Source: CAVRQM01 sp963838805 (lineage in GTDB: Bacteria; Pseudomonadota; Alphaproteobacteria; Acetobacterales; Acetobacteraceae). Taken from it: a stretch of 64,000 nucleotides of DNA. The stretch spans positions 1 to 64,000 of the forward strand of contig CAWISK010000004.1 of NCBI GenBank assembly GCA_963838805.1. Direction: 5' to 3'. Position numbers and translations under genes: made by a program. The notes under the pieces were generated by a model. It saw only the letters and a program-made list of their open reading frames with translations, ran no database searches and was not told where the DNA came from. Positions 53,133-61,570 of the stretch are shown piece by piece (positions within the stretch are counted from its first letter, which is position 1; each line of letters opens with the position of its first letter).

Positions 53133-54215
53133 TCAGCCCGGTGCCGCACCGGCGATGAACGCCTCGGTGCGACAGCGCGCCTCGTGGTCGTCGAACTGCT
53201 CGGGCGGGCTCTTCATGAAATAGCTGGACGGGCCGATCAAGGCACCCCCTTCGCCGCGATCCAGCGCCAGCTTGGCACAGCGCACCGCGTCGATCACCAC
53301 GCCGGCCGAGTTGGGGCTGTCCCACACTTCCAGCTTCACCTCGACGTTCAGCGGCACGTTGCCGAAGGTCGTGCCCTCCAGCCGGATATAGGCCCATTTG
53401 CGATCCTGCAGCCACGGCACGTGGTCGCTGGGGCCGACATGCACGCACTCCGCCGGCAACGGGATGTCGAGCTGGCTCGTCACGGCGCGGGTCTTGGAAA
53501 TCTTCTTGCTCTCCAGGCGTTCGCGTTCGAGCATGTTCTGGAAATCGGTGTTGCCGCCAAAGTTGAGCTGATAGGTGCGGTCCAGCCGCACGCCCCGCTC
53601 GCGAAACAGGTTGGCCAGCACGCGATGCAGGATCGTGGCACCCACCTGGCTCTTGATGTCGTCGCCCAGCAGCGGCAGGCGCGCCTGCTCGAAGCGGGCG
53701 CGCCAGGCCGGGTCGGAGGCGATGAACACCGGGATGCAATTGACGAAGGCGCAGCCGGCCGCCAGCGCCTGCTCGGCATAGAACCGCGTGGCCCGCTCGG
53801 ACCCGACCGGCAGGTACGAGACGACGATCTCCGCCCCGCTCTCGCGCAGCGCCCGCGCCACGTCGATCGGGGCCGCGTCGCTTTCCGCGACCACGTCGCG
53901 CACATAGCGCCCCAGCCCGTCCATTGTCGGTCCACGCTGCACCACGACGCCGCTGCGCGGCACGTGGGCAAAGACGTGCGTGTTGTTCGGCTCGGCCAGG
54001 ATCGCGTCCGACAGGTCGCGGCCCACCTTCTGCGCCGCCACGTCGAAGGCGGTGACGAAGGCCACATCACCCACGCGGTAGCCGCCCAGCTCGACATGCA
54101 TCAGGCCGGGCACCTGCTCGTTGCTCGATGCGTCGCGGTAGAACGACACGCCCTGCACCAGGGACGAAGCGCAGTTGCCTACGCCGACAACGGCAACCCG
54201 CACCTCATGCCCCAT
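53133..54215 (-). CDS. Inositol-3-phosphate synthase
   Basis: 360 residues; ATG 54215 (MGHEVRVAVVGVGNCASSLV). The NAD-binding G-x-G-x-x-G, NTHVFAHVPRSGVVVQRGPT, LPLLGDDIKSQVGATILHRV, LNFGGNTDFQNMLERERLES and SKTRAVTSQLDIPL are those of the short archaeal/actinobacterial-type Ino1. It converts glucose 6-phosphate to inositol 3-phosphate for phosphatidylinositol, inositol osmolytes or glycans. Rare in Proteobacteria outside some alphaproteobacterial groups. Confidence 0.92.
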   Translation of the reverse strand: MGHEVRVAVVGVGNCASSLVQGVSFYRDASSNEQVPGLMHVELGGYRVGDVAFVTAFDVAAQKVGRDLSDAILAEPNNTHVFAHVPRSGVVVQRGPTMDGLGRYVRDVVAESDAAPIDVARALRESGAEIVVSYLPVGSERATRFYAEQALAAGCAFVNCIPVFIASDPAWRARFEQARLPLLGDDIKSQVGATILHRVLANLFRERGVRLDRTYQLNFGGNTDFQNMLERERLESKKISKTRAVTSQLDIPLPAECVHVGPSDHVPWLQDRKWAYIRLEGTTFGNVPLNVEVKLEVWDSPNSAGVVIDAVRCAKLALDRGEGGALIGPSSYFMKSPPEQFDDHEARCRTEAFIAGAAPG

Positions 54216-54324
54216 GCCGCCCGTCCTTTGTTGTTCCCGCCGCGAACGCATCCGAACCAGCATGGTTGCAGCGAACCCGGACCGTGCTCGCCGGTTACCA
54301 CGCGATCATCGCAGGAGAGGGTCC

Positions 54325-54528
54325 ATGACCGCGAAACCCAAGACCGCCGCCGATCCCGAAAAGGCCGAGGAAGCCCGCCACGTCGCCGAGGACGCGCTGG
54401 AAGCAAAGCGCCAGGGCAACCCCGAGGAAGCCCGCTTCCTGGCCGGGGAGGCCAAGTCGCTCGACCCGCAAGCCGCAGAGGACGTGCTGGGCAAATCGTC
54501 GCCCGGCAAGAAGGAGGGCAAGAAATGA
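54325..54528 (+). CDS. Small charged hypothetical protein
   Basis: 67 residues from ATG 54325 with AGGAGAGGG upstream. MTAKPKTAADPEKAEEARHV, then EDALEAKRQGNPEEARFLAG and a lysine-rich end. Strongly helical, likely disordered in part. Coupled to the next gene by an ATGA overlap. Function unknown. Confidence 0.7.
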   Translation: MTAKPKTAADPEKAEEARHVAEDALEAKRQGNPEEARFLAGEAKSLDPQAAEDVLGKSSPGKKEGKK

Positions 54529-54800
54529 GCAGCGCTCAGACCACGACCGACCACGCCGCCATCCGCAAATGGGCCGAGGCGCGCGGTGGGCGGCCGACCG
54601 TGGTGCATGGCACCGAAGGAAGCGACGGGGAGGGCATCCTGCGCTTCGACTTCGCCGAGAAGGACGAGAAGCTGGACGAGGTGGACTGGGACACCTTCTT
54701 CGAGACGTTCGAGGACCGGCGCCTGGCCTTGCTGCATCAGGACAAGACCAGCGACGGGCACATGAGCAGGTTCTTCAAGTTCGTGCGTCGCGAGGGCTGA
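54525..54800 (+). CDS. Small conserved protein, often mislabelled as glucan branching enzyme
   Basis: 91 residues from ATG 54525. TTTDHAAIRKWAEARGGRPT, GILRFDFAEKDEKLDEVDWD and FFETFEDRRLALLHQDKTSD are the signature of a small family that databases often call 1,4-alpha-glucan branching enzyme without any catalytic domain. A stress-related role is plausible (stand-alone charged domain). Its end overlaps the convergent MFS gene. Confidence 0.75.
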   Translation: MSSAQTTTDHAAIRKWAEARGGRPTVVHGTEGSDGEGILRFDFAEKDEKLDEVDWDTFFETFEDRRLALLHQDKTSDGHMSRFFKFVRREG

Positions 54801-55929
54801 GCGGCCGCACCGCAGGGGCGAGGACGATGAGCGCCAGCGCGCCCGCGAGCACAAGCAGCAGGGCGTCGCCGACGCTGGTCGCCTGCGCGAGGAAGCCGAT
54901 CACGGGCGGGCCGGCCATCAGCCCGAAATAGCCGGAGGTGGCGGTCATGGCGATGCCGCCGGCCCCCTCCCGGCGGCCCGCCGCGCTGAACATCACGGGA
55001 ACGATGTTGGCGACCCCCAGCCCCACCAGCGCGAACGCGGCGGCGGCGAGGATCGGGCTCGGCATCAGCAGGCCGCCCGCCGTGCCTATGGCCGCCAGCA
55101 ATCCGCCGGTCCGCTGTGTGGCGACCGGCCCGAACCGGCGCACCGTCGCGTCGCCGCCCAGCCGCCCGCAGGCCATCGCCAGCGCGAAGGCGGAATAGGC
55201 GGCACTCGCCGCAGGCTGGGACGCGGACAGCGCCGCGCGCAGGTACACGCCGAGCCAGTCGGCGATGGCGCCCTCCATCGTGAAGCTGACCGCGGCGATG
55301 GCGCAGAGTGCCGCCATCGCCCGGTCCGGCAGCGCGAAGCGCGGACGCGCGGGCGCGGGCAGCGCTTGGCTGCGGCGCAGCCGCAACGCTGCAAGGGCGC
55401 ACAGGCCGGTGGCACACCCGCTCGCGGCGAGTGCCGCCAGCAGGCTCCATCCGCTGCCCGCGAACACCCCGGCCATCGCCGAACCGGTCAGGCCGCCGGC
55501 ACTCCAGACCGCGTGGAAGGACGACATGATGGGCTTGCCCCACGCGCGCTCGACCTCGCTGCCACGGGCGTTCATGGCGACATCCATCGTGCCGAGCGAC
55601 ATGCCGAGCAGCGCCATTGCCGCCAGCAGGACCGGCCAGGATGCCCCGGCGGCGATGACGGCCGCCGGAAGCGGCAGCGCCAGGACGAGGGCCAAGCCTC
55701 CCGCCAGGCACAACAGGCCAGGGCCGGTGCGCGCCGCCAGCCGCGCAGTGGCCGGCATCGCGAGCACGGCGCCGAGACTCACCGCGAGCAACGTCACCCC
55801 CAGCCGTCCATCCGGAAGATGTGCCGCCTCGCGCAGTCGCGCCACATTGCCCGCGAAGGCGCCGAAGGCGATGCCGTTACCAAGAAAGACCGCCATCATG
55901 GCGAGTCGCGTGGGCCATGAGCGACGCAT
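54775..55929 (-). CDS. MFS transporter
   Basis: 384 residues with about 12 hydrophobic spans. Begins RRSWPTRLAMMAVFLGNGIA; the internal GTMDVAMNARGSEVERAWGK and IMSSFHAVWSAGGLTGSAMA motifs are those of the YbjJ/FucP-like MFS branch (PAMAGSAL-type). Substrate unknown. Confidence 0.88.
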   Translation of the reverse strand: MRRSWPTRLAMMAVFLGNGIAFGAFAGNVARLREAAHLPDGRLGVTLLAVSLGAVLAMPATARLAARTGPGLLCLAGGLALVLALPLPAAVIAAGASWPVLLAAMALLGMSLGTMDVAMNARGSEVERAWGKPIMSSFHAVWSAGGLTGSAMAGVFAGSGWSLLAALAASGCATGLCALAALRLRRSQALPAPARPRFALPDRAMAALCAIAAVSFTMEGAIADWLGVYLRAALSASQPAASAAYSAFALAMACGRLGGDATVRRFGPVATQRTGGLLAAIGTAGGLLMPSPILAAAAFALVGLGVANIVPVMFSAAGRREGAGGIAMTATSGYFGLMAGPPVIGFLAQATSVGDALLLVLAGALALIVLAPAVRPLSPRDART

Positions 55930-56005
55930 GAGCAGGGTTTGCCATATCGCAGCCGCCGCCGCACCATCCTGGCACGGCGCGCCATCTATGCCGGTAGGCG
56001 AGTTC

Positions 56006-57529
56006 CTATTTTATGGGCGCTCCGCCGGGGCCGGGCGTGCCAAATACCAGCACATCGGCAACTCCCTTCCGTTGCAGTTCGGACCAGGAGGCAAGCTGGC
56101 CGCACAGCGACGGGCGTGGCGGGCTCGCATCCTTGGCGCAGCGCAGGGAGGCGAAGTTCTGCAGGCCCATCGAGAGCTGCAGCGAATAGTCCGTGGAATA
56201 GAGCTGCGTATCGCTGAACACGGCGCCGCCGGGCACATTCCCGAAATACATCATGCGCAAGCTCTGCGCGGTTTCGGGATGCGTCTGGGCATCGAGCTTG
56301 AGCACCGCCGCATTGGGGGCGAACTCGGCCAGGATCGGCACGGTCGGGAAGCCAGCGGTCTGATGGCACCCCATGCAGGAGCTTTTCGGATTGTCGACCG
56401 GCCCGGCAAGACGTCCGCCGAAGCCGAGATGGTCGAAGTTGCGCGGCGGCGTCGCCAGATCCTTGACCGCCTTGAGGCTGATCCACTGTTCCGTCAGCTT
56501 GCCGTAGTCGCAGGGCCCGTTCGGTCCGGCACAGCTTTGCGCGAAGGTGACCGTCGGATTGTTCCCCCATTGGAGACCGAGCGGCACCATCCGCTTCCAC
56601 GGCGTATCGCCTGGAGCGTTGCCGTCATAGCCGTAGGTTCCAAGCAGCCAACCGGTAATGCTTCGGTCATCGCGAACCTGGAGGTCGATCTGGATGAGGC
56701 GGACCTTGTCAAGCTTGCGCTCGAACCTGGAAAACGGGCCGGCGTTGCGATAGGCCGGGCTTTTGTTGGCGTAGATGTCGGCGTCCCACGTGAATGCGCC
56801 CTTGACGGTGGATAGCTCCGCTTCCGACACGGTCGAAAAGAGCAGCTTGATGACGTATGAACCGTCCGCCATGCTGTTGAGGCCGGTCGGGTCCGGGTTC
56901 ACGGCGCCCGGCTTGGGATCGTCGGGATTGCAAAAGACCTGCCCGACGCTGAAGGCGTAACGGTCGTTGACATACGCCTGTGCCCAGGTGTCGACGAAAT
57001 CAACCTGGCGTTCGCCGAACGTATTGCCGAACGTGTCGAATTCGTGGGTAAGTCCATGCACGAATTCGCGGCCGTCGGTTCCCGGCCAGTCCGAGGCGAC
57101 CTCGGTGTTCCAGTCCATCCACGGCAATCCGTACCATTTGCGAATCTTGTTATCCTGGACATAGAAATCCACGTTGACATTGCCCTGGAGCCCGTAGTCG
57201 AGCAGCGCCTGCAAATACGCCTGCGGATCGACGGGGCCGCCGTTCTTGAAGGGGATCTTCAGCCACGGATAGGCTTCCTTTGGCGGCAGCCTGGTCGGAT
57301 AGTCCTGGCTGAGCTTGAAGATCCTGCCCTTGTAGTCGGCGCCCGGATCTCCCCCTTGTCCCTGCAGGTAGTAATCCTTGAACTTCCCGCGCACGCAGTC
57401 CTTGCTCGCCATCGCATTCCGAACCGCGTCGTCAGATGCGAAGGCATTCCCAGAACCCACGAGAGCACCGGCATAGGCGAAGCAAAGACCAGCCGCGACG
57501 AGATACCCCGCCCGGGTTTGCTTGGACAT
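56006..57529 (-). CDS. Exported single-heme protein of unknown function
   Basis: 507 residues; ATG 57529 is chosen because a signal peptide follows (KQTRAGYLVAAGLCFAYAGA, cut near GNAFA). The chain is beta-rich with many Trp/Tyr, and near residue 395 carries one heme-binding motif CMGCH in KSSCMGCHQTAGFP. Other Cys pairs (SKDCVRG, QSCAGPNGPC) may form disulfides. The family is annotated only as hypothetical or cytochrome c-like in my memory. A periplasmic electron-transfer or oxidoreductase role is inferred. Confidence 0.7.
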   Translation of the reverse strand: MSKQTRAGYLVAAGLCFAYAGALVGSGNAFASDDAVRNAMASKDCVRGKFKDYYLQGQGGDPGADYKGRIFKLSQDYPTRLPPKEAYPWLKIPFKNGGPVDPQAYLQALLDYGLQGNVNVDFYVQDNKIRKWYGLPWMDWNTEVASDWPGTDGREFVHGLTHEFDTFGNTFGERQVDFVDTWAQAYVNDRYAFSVGQVFCNPDDPKPGAVNPDPTGLNSMADGSYVIKLLFSTVSEAELSTVKGAFTWDADIYANKSPAYRNAGPFSRFERKLDKVRLIQIDLQVRDDRSITGWLLGTYGYDGNAPGDTPWKRMVPLGLQWGNNPTVTFAQSCAGPNGPCDYGKLTEQWISLKAVKDLATPPRNFDHLGFGGRLAGPVDNPKSSCMGCHQTAGFPTVPILAEFAPNAAVLKLDAQTHPETAQSLRMMYFGNVPGGAVFSDTQLYSTDYSLQLSMGLQNFASLRCAKDASPPRPSLCGQLASWSELQRKGVADVLVFGTPGPGGAPIK

Positions 57530-57794
57530 TAGTACGCATCCTGCCAGTGATTGGCCCTGATCAGCCTGTGGCCCGGGCTTGTCGGAGAACTTATTCCGGC
57601 ATTGCCTGCTTCGCAAGGGAAGAAGCGCCTTTTTGTAAGATTTGTTTCGCCTCAATCGGCGGCACGGGCGGGGCGGCGCATCGGTGAGCAGGGACCGGTT
57701 CCTTCCACGAACGCCCGTTGCGCGAAAAGCTACGGACGTGGTCCGCGGCTCTCGCTCCCTTGCGGCGACGGATCGGTCCGGAGATGCTGCACCG

Positions 57795-58667
57795 ATGTCG
57801 CGCTCGCTGCTCCAACTCGCTCTCCTGCTGGCGCTGCTCTGGCCAAATGCGGCCGGCGCGCGCGCGCTGACCGTGGCAACCTGGGATCTCGGCTGGTTCA
57901 CCCAGCGGCCGGCCGGCGATCCGGCACTGCCGGAGCGGGTCGGGCCGAAGCGGCCAGGGGATGTGGCCCGCCTCGCCCGCTATGCTGAGGCGCTGCACGC
58001 CGACGTGGTGGCATTCCAGGGCATCGACGGCCCGGCGGCGGCGGCCAGCCTGTTCCCGGATAGCCAATACGCCATCCACATGACCGCCGATCAGGTGTTG
58101 CAACGCAGCGGCTTCGCCATCCGGCGCGGCGTGGCGTTCACGCCGGAGCCGGACGACGCGGCACTCGACCCGTATCCCGACGCGCGCTTCCATCTGCGCA
58201 GCGGCGCCGACATGGCATTGAAATTGCCCGGCGGTACCGTGCTGCGGCTGCTATCGGTGCAGTTGAAGAGCGGCTGCCGCGACTTCCCGCTGACCGACGC
58301 GGGCAAACCCGCCTGCGCCACGCTCCGACGGCAGGCGGACGCGCTGCGCGACTGGATTGCGGCCCGCACCAGGGCGGGCGAGCCGTTCCTGGTCCTGGGC
58401 GATTTCGCGCGCGTGATGGATGACGACCACGACTTCATGGACCGGCTGCAAGAAGCTGACCCGCTTGTCCGCGCGACCGAGCACTACGCGTCGCCATGCT
58501 GGGGCGGCGGCAATTTCGTCGATCACATCATCGCGGGCGGCGATGCGCGGGGGTGGCTGCAACCGCAAACCCTGCGCGTAATGGCGTTCCGCGAAACCGG
58601 GGCGGCCTGGCGCGACCGCCTGTCCAGCCATTGCCCGGTTTCCGTTCGACTGCGGATTCCCGACTGA
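57795..58667 (+). CDS. Exported endonuclease/exonuclease/phosphatase-family protein
   Basis: 290 residues from ATG 57795. Signal peptide (SRSLLQLALLLALLWPNAAG, cut at ARA), then the EEP fold: LTVATWDLGWF, DVVAFQGIDGP, LRLLSVQLKSGC, FLVLGDFAR and a C-terminal LSSHCPVSV. Some usual catalytic residues differ (N of W-N-x and E of Q-E replaced by D and G), so activity is uncertain. Probably periplasmic. Confidence 0.8.
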   Translation: MSRSLLQLALLLALLWPNAAGARALTVATWDLGWFTQRPAGDPALPERVGPKRPGDVARLARYAEALHADVVAFQGIDGPAAAASLFPDSQYAIHMTADQVLQRSGFAIRRGVAFTPEPDDAALDPYPDARFHLRSGADMALKLPGGTVLRLLSVQLKSGCRDFPLTDAGKPACATLRRQADALRDWIAARTRAGEPFLVLGDFARVMDDDHDFMDRLQEADPLVRATEHYASPCWGGGNFVDHIIAGGDARGWLQPQTLRVMAFRETGAAWRDRLSSHCPVSVRLRIPD

Positions 58668-58696
58668 CACCGACCCAGCAACAGGGAGACAGACCG

Positions 58697-59113
58697 ATGG
58701 CCTATACGGCACATGCAACCACGACCGGAGGCCGCAACGGCCACGTCGAGACATCGGACGGGCTGGTCAAGGCCGACCTCTCGGTGCCGAAGGACATTGG
58801 CGGCCCCGGCAAGGCCGGCGCCTCCAACCCCGAGCAGCTCTTTGCTGCCGGCTATTCCGCTTGCTTCGGCGGCGCGGTCGAATACGCGGCCTCGCTCGAC
58901 AAGACCAAGATCGGGCCGGTCACGGTCACGGCGGATGTGACGATCGACAACAAGCCGGATCGCGGCTTTTTCCTTGCCGTGGTGCTGAAGACGCATGTCG
59001 AGGGCGCCGACCGCGCCACCGCCGAGAAACTGGTGCAGCGGGCGCATGACGAGATCTGCCCGTACTCGAAGGCGACCCGCGGCAACGTGGACGTGAAGCT
59101 GGAGGTGGTTTGA
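58697..59113 (+). CDS. ohr: Organic hydroperoxide resistance protein Ohr
   Basis: 138 residues. Catalytic cysteines Cys56 (GYSACFGGAVEYAA) and Cys121 (EICPYSKATRGN), with the conserved GLVKADLSVPKDIGG start region. Reduces organic hydroperoxides with dihydrolipoyl donors. Next gene starts on an overlapping TTGA. No OhrR repressor gene adjacent. Confidence 0.95.
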   Translation: MAYTAHATTTGGRNGHVETSDGLVKADLSVPKDIGGPGKAGASNPEQLFAAGYSACFGGAVEYAASLDKTKIGPVTVTADVTIDNKPDRGFFLAVVLKTHVEGADRATAEKLVQRAHDEICPYSKATRGNVDVKLEVV

Positions 59114-59863
59114 CCCTGCTCGTTCTCGTCACCGGCGCCTCCGCCGGCTTCGGACAGGCCATCGCGCGACGTTTCGTCCGCGATGGCCACCGCGTCATCG
59201 CCACCGCCCGCAGGGCCGAGAGGCTGGACGCATTGGCGCGTGAGCTGGGCCAAGCCAGTCCTGGCGCACGCGCTCGATGTCACCGACAGCGCGGCGGTCG
59301 CAGCCCTCCCCGGCAGCCTGCCCGAGGGCTGGCGCGAGATCGACGTGCTGGTGAACAATGCCGGGCTGGCGCTGGGCCTCGATCCGGCGCAGTCGGCCCG
59401 GCTGTCGGACTGGGATACGATGGTGGCGACCAACATCACCGGACTGATTCACATGACGCGGGCGCTGCTGCCCGGCATGGTGGCGCGCGATCGCGGCCAC
59501 GTCGTCAATCTCGGCAGCGTCGCCGGCTACTATCCCTATCCGGGCGGTCACGTGTACGGCGCCAGCAAGGCGTTCGTGCGGCACTTCACGATGAACCTGA
59601 AGGCCGATCTGATCGGCACCGGCGTACGCGTGACCGACATCGAGCCGGGACTGGTCGGCGGCTCGGAATTCTCCGCCGTGCGATTCGGCGGCGACGCCGC
59701 GCGGGCGGCGAAAATGTATGAGGGCGTGACACCGCTCTCGCCCGAGGACATTGCCGAGGCGGTGGCCTGGGTGGTGACGCAACCGGCGCACGTCAATATC
59801 AACCGGGTCGAGATGATGCCTACCTGCCAGGCCCCCCAGGCGCTCGCGGTGAAGCGCACATGA
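59110..59863 (+). CDS. SDR-family NADP oxidoreductase (YdfG-like), frameshifted
   Basis: About 250 codons from TTG 59110. LVTGASAGFGQAIARRFVRD is the NADP motif; a shift near 59255 follows, then LAHALDVTD, VLVNNAGLALGLDPA, the catalytic Ser in LGSVAGYYPYPGG and Tyr-x3-Lys in YGASKAFVRHF. It ends INRVEMMPTCQA, typical for the YdfG/serine 3-dehydrogenase branch. Overlaps the ppk2 start by four bases. Confidence 0.9.
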
Positions 59864-60750
59864 CTCGCAAGCCGATTGCGGCGGCGCTCGACCGCTGCCG
59901 CGTGACGGACGGGAACAATTTCCGGCTGAAGGACCACGATCCCTCTGATGCCGCCGAAAAGCTGATCGACAAGCACGATGCGGAGGCGCTGCTGCAACGC
60001 GGCGTGCAGCGTCTGGCCGAGTTGCAGGAGCTGCTGTACCCCAATGCGAGCTGGGCGCTGCTCTGCGTGTTCCAGGCGATGGATGCCGCCGGCAAGGACG
60101 GCACGATCAAGCATGTGATGTCGGGCGTGAACCCGCAGGGGGTCACGGTCACGTCGTTCAAGGCGCCCGGCCCCGAGGAGCTGGCGCACGACTTTCTGTG
60201 GCGCGTGCATCGCGCCCTGCCGGCGCGCGGGCAGATCGGCATCCTCAACCGCAGCCATTACGAGGAGGTGCTGGCGGTGCGCGTGCATCCGGAGTTCCTG
60301 CAACGCCAGCACCTGCCGGACGGGCTGGCCGGCAGCAAGAAGCTTTGGCAGCACCGGCTGGACGACATCGCCGCGTTCGAGCACTACCTGGCGCGGCAGG
60401 GCGTGCTGCCGATCAAGTTCTTCCTCAACATCAGCCGCGCTGAACAGAAGAAGCGGTTCCTGGAGCGACTGGACGAGCCTGACAAGAACTGGAAGTTTTC
60501 CGCGGCCGACCTCGCCGAACGCGACCGTTGGGACGACTACATGGACGCCTATCAGGACGCGATCGAGGCCACGGCCAGCGAGCACGCGCCCTGGTACGTT
60601 GTACCGGCCAACGAGAAATGGTTTGCCCGAGTGCTGGTGGTGGCCGCGATCATCGAACGGCTGGAGGCGCTGGACCTGAAACCCGTGACGCTGCCGCCCG
60701 AGCAGGAGGCGCGGCTGGCGGCCGCGCGCGCGAAGCTGGAAGCGGAGTAG
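59860..60750 (+). CDS. ppk2: PPK2-family polyphosphate kinase
   Basis: 296 residues from ATG 59860. Walker A QAMDAAGKDGTIKHVMSG (72-89), the NRSHYEEVL segment at 130-138 that carries Walker B-type residues, and ISRAEQKKRFLERLDEP with the lid arginines. One-domain PPK2 enzymes transfer phosphate between polyphosphate and nucleotides (AMP/ADP or GDP). Subclass not assigned here. Confidence 0.92.
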   Translation: MTRKPIAAALDRCRVTDGNNFRLKDHDPSDAAEKLIDKHDAEALLQRGVQRLAELQELLYPNASWALLCVFQAMDAAGKDGTIKHVMSGVNPQGVTVTSFKAPGPEELAHDFLWRVHRALPARGQIGILNRSHYEEVLAVRVHPEFLQRQHLPDGLAGSKKLWQHRLDDIAAFEHYLARQGVLPIKFFLNISRAEQKKRFLERLDEPDKNWKFSAADLAERDRWDDYMDAYQDAIEATASEHAPWYVVPANEKWFARVLVVAAIIERLEALDLKPVTLPPEQEARLAAARAKLEAE

Positions 60751-60808
60751 CGCGCCTACAAACCCCGCCGGCCCGCGCGCGTTGCAAGGGCGCGGGCGGG
60801 GGTGCGGC

Positions 60809-61555
60809 ATGGCGATGGGTGCGGGGACGATCGGTCGGCGCGGGCTGTTGCTGTCCGGGGTGTCGGCCGTGGTCTTCGCAGCGTCGGGTCACGCTGAGGC
60901 CAGAACGATCCAGGGCGGGGTTCCCTGGACACCCGGAGCGGGCTCTCCGCCGGTGTCGGCGAAGCCTGGTCCATGGACCTATTTCACGCCGGAAGAAGGC
61001 AGCGCGGTCGAGGCGATCGTCGATCGGCTGATCCCGCCAGACCCGCAATGGCCAGGGGCGAAGGATGCCGGCTGCGCCGTTTTCATCGACCGCCAGCTTG
61101 ACGGGCCGTACGGCGATTCCGCCGGGCTGTACATGCGCCCGCCCTTCCAGGACGGCACGCCCGAGCAGGGGATGCAGTCGCCGCTTACGCCCAAGCAGCA
61201 TTATCGGGCCGGCCTCGCGGCGCTGGACAAATATTGCCGCGCGGCTTTCGCCGGCAAGAGCTTCCGCGCGCTGGCCGCGGACCAGCAGGACAAGCTGCTG
61301 CACGGGTTGGAAAAGGGGCACGTGAAGCTCGATGGCGTGAACGGCCAGAAATTCTTCGGCGAGGTGCTGAAGAACACGCAGGAAGGCTTCTTCGCCGATC
61401 CGGTCTATGGCGGCAATCGCGACATGGCGGGCTGGCGGATGATCGGCTTTCCAGGCGCGCGCTACGACTATCGTGAGTGGGTGACGCGCCACAACGAACG
61501 CTACACGCTGCCGCCGGTGGGGATTCTCGGCCGGCCTGCCTGGACCAAGGCCTGA
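60809..61555 (+). CDS. Gluconate 2-dehydrogenase subunit 3 family protein
   Basis: 248 residues from ATG 60809. Twin-arginine-type signal (GRRGLLLSGVSAVVFAASGH), then WTYFTPEEGSAVEAIVDRLI, YMRPPFQDGTPEQG and GWRMIGFPGARYDYREWV, the family signature. It is the small gamma subunit that carries the flavoprotein to the periplasm by Tat. First of a three-gene dehydrogenase operon. Confidence 0.92.
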   Translation: MAMGAGTIGRRGLLLSGVSAVVFAASGHAEARTIQGGVPWTPGAGSPPVSAKPGPWTYFTPEEGSAVEAIVDRLIPPDPQWPGAKDAGCAVFIDRQLDGPYGDSAGLYMRPPFQDGTPEQGMQSPLTPKQHYRAGLAALDKYCRAAFAGKSFRALAADQQDKLLHGLEKGHVKLDGVNGQKFFGEVLKNTQEGFFADPVYGGNRDMAGWRMIGFPGARYDYREWVTRHNERYTLPPVGILGRPAWTKA

Positions 61556-61570
61556 ACGGGACATTTTCGC

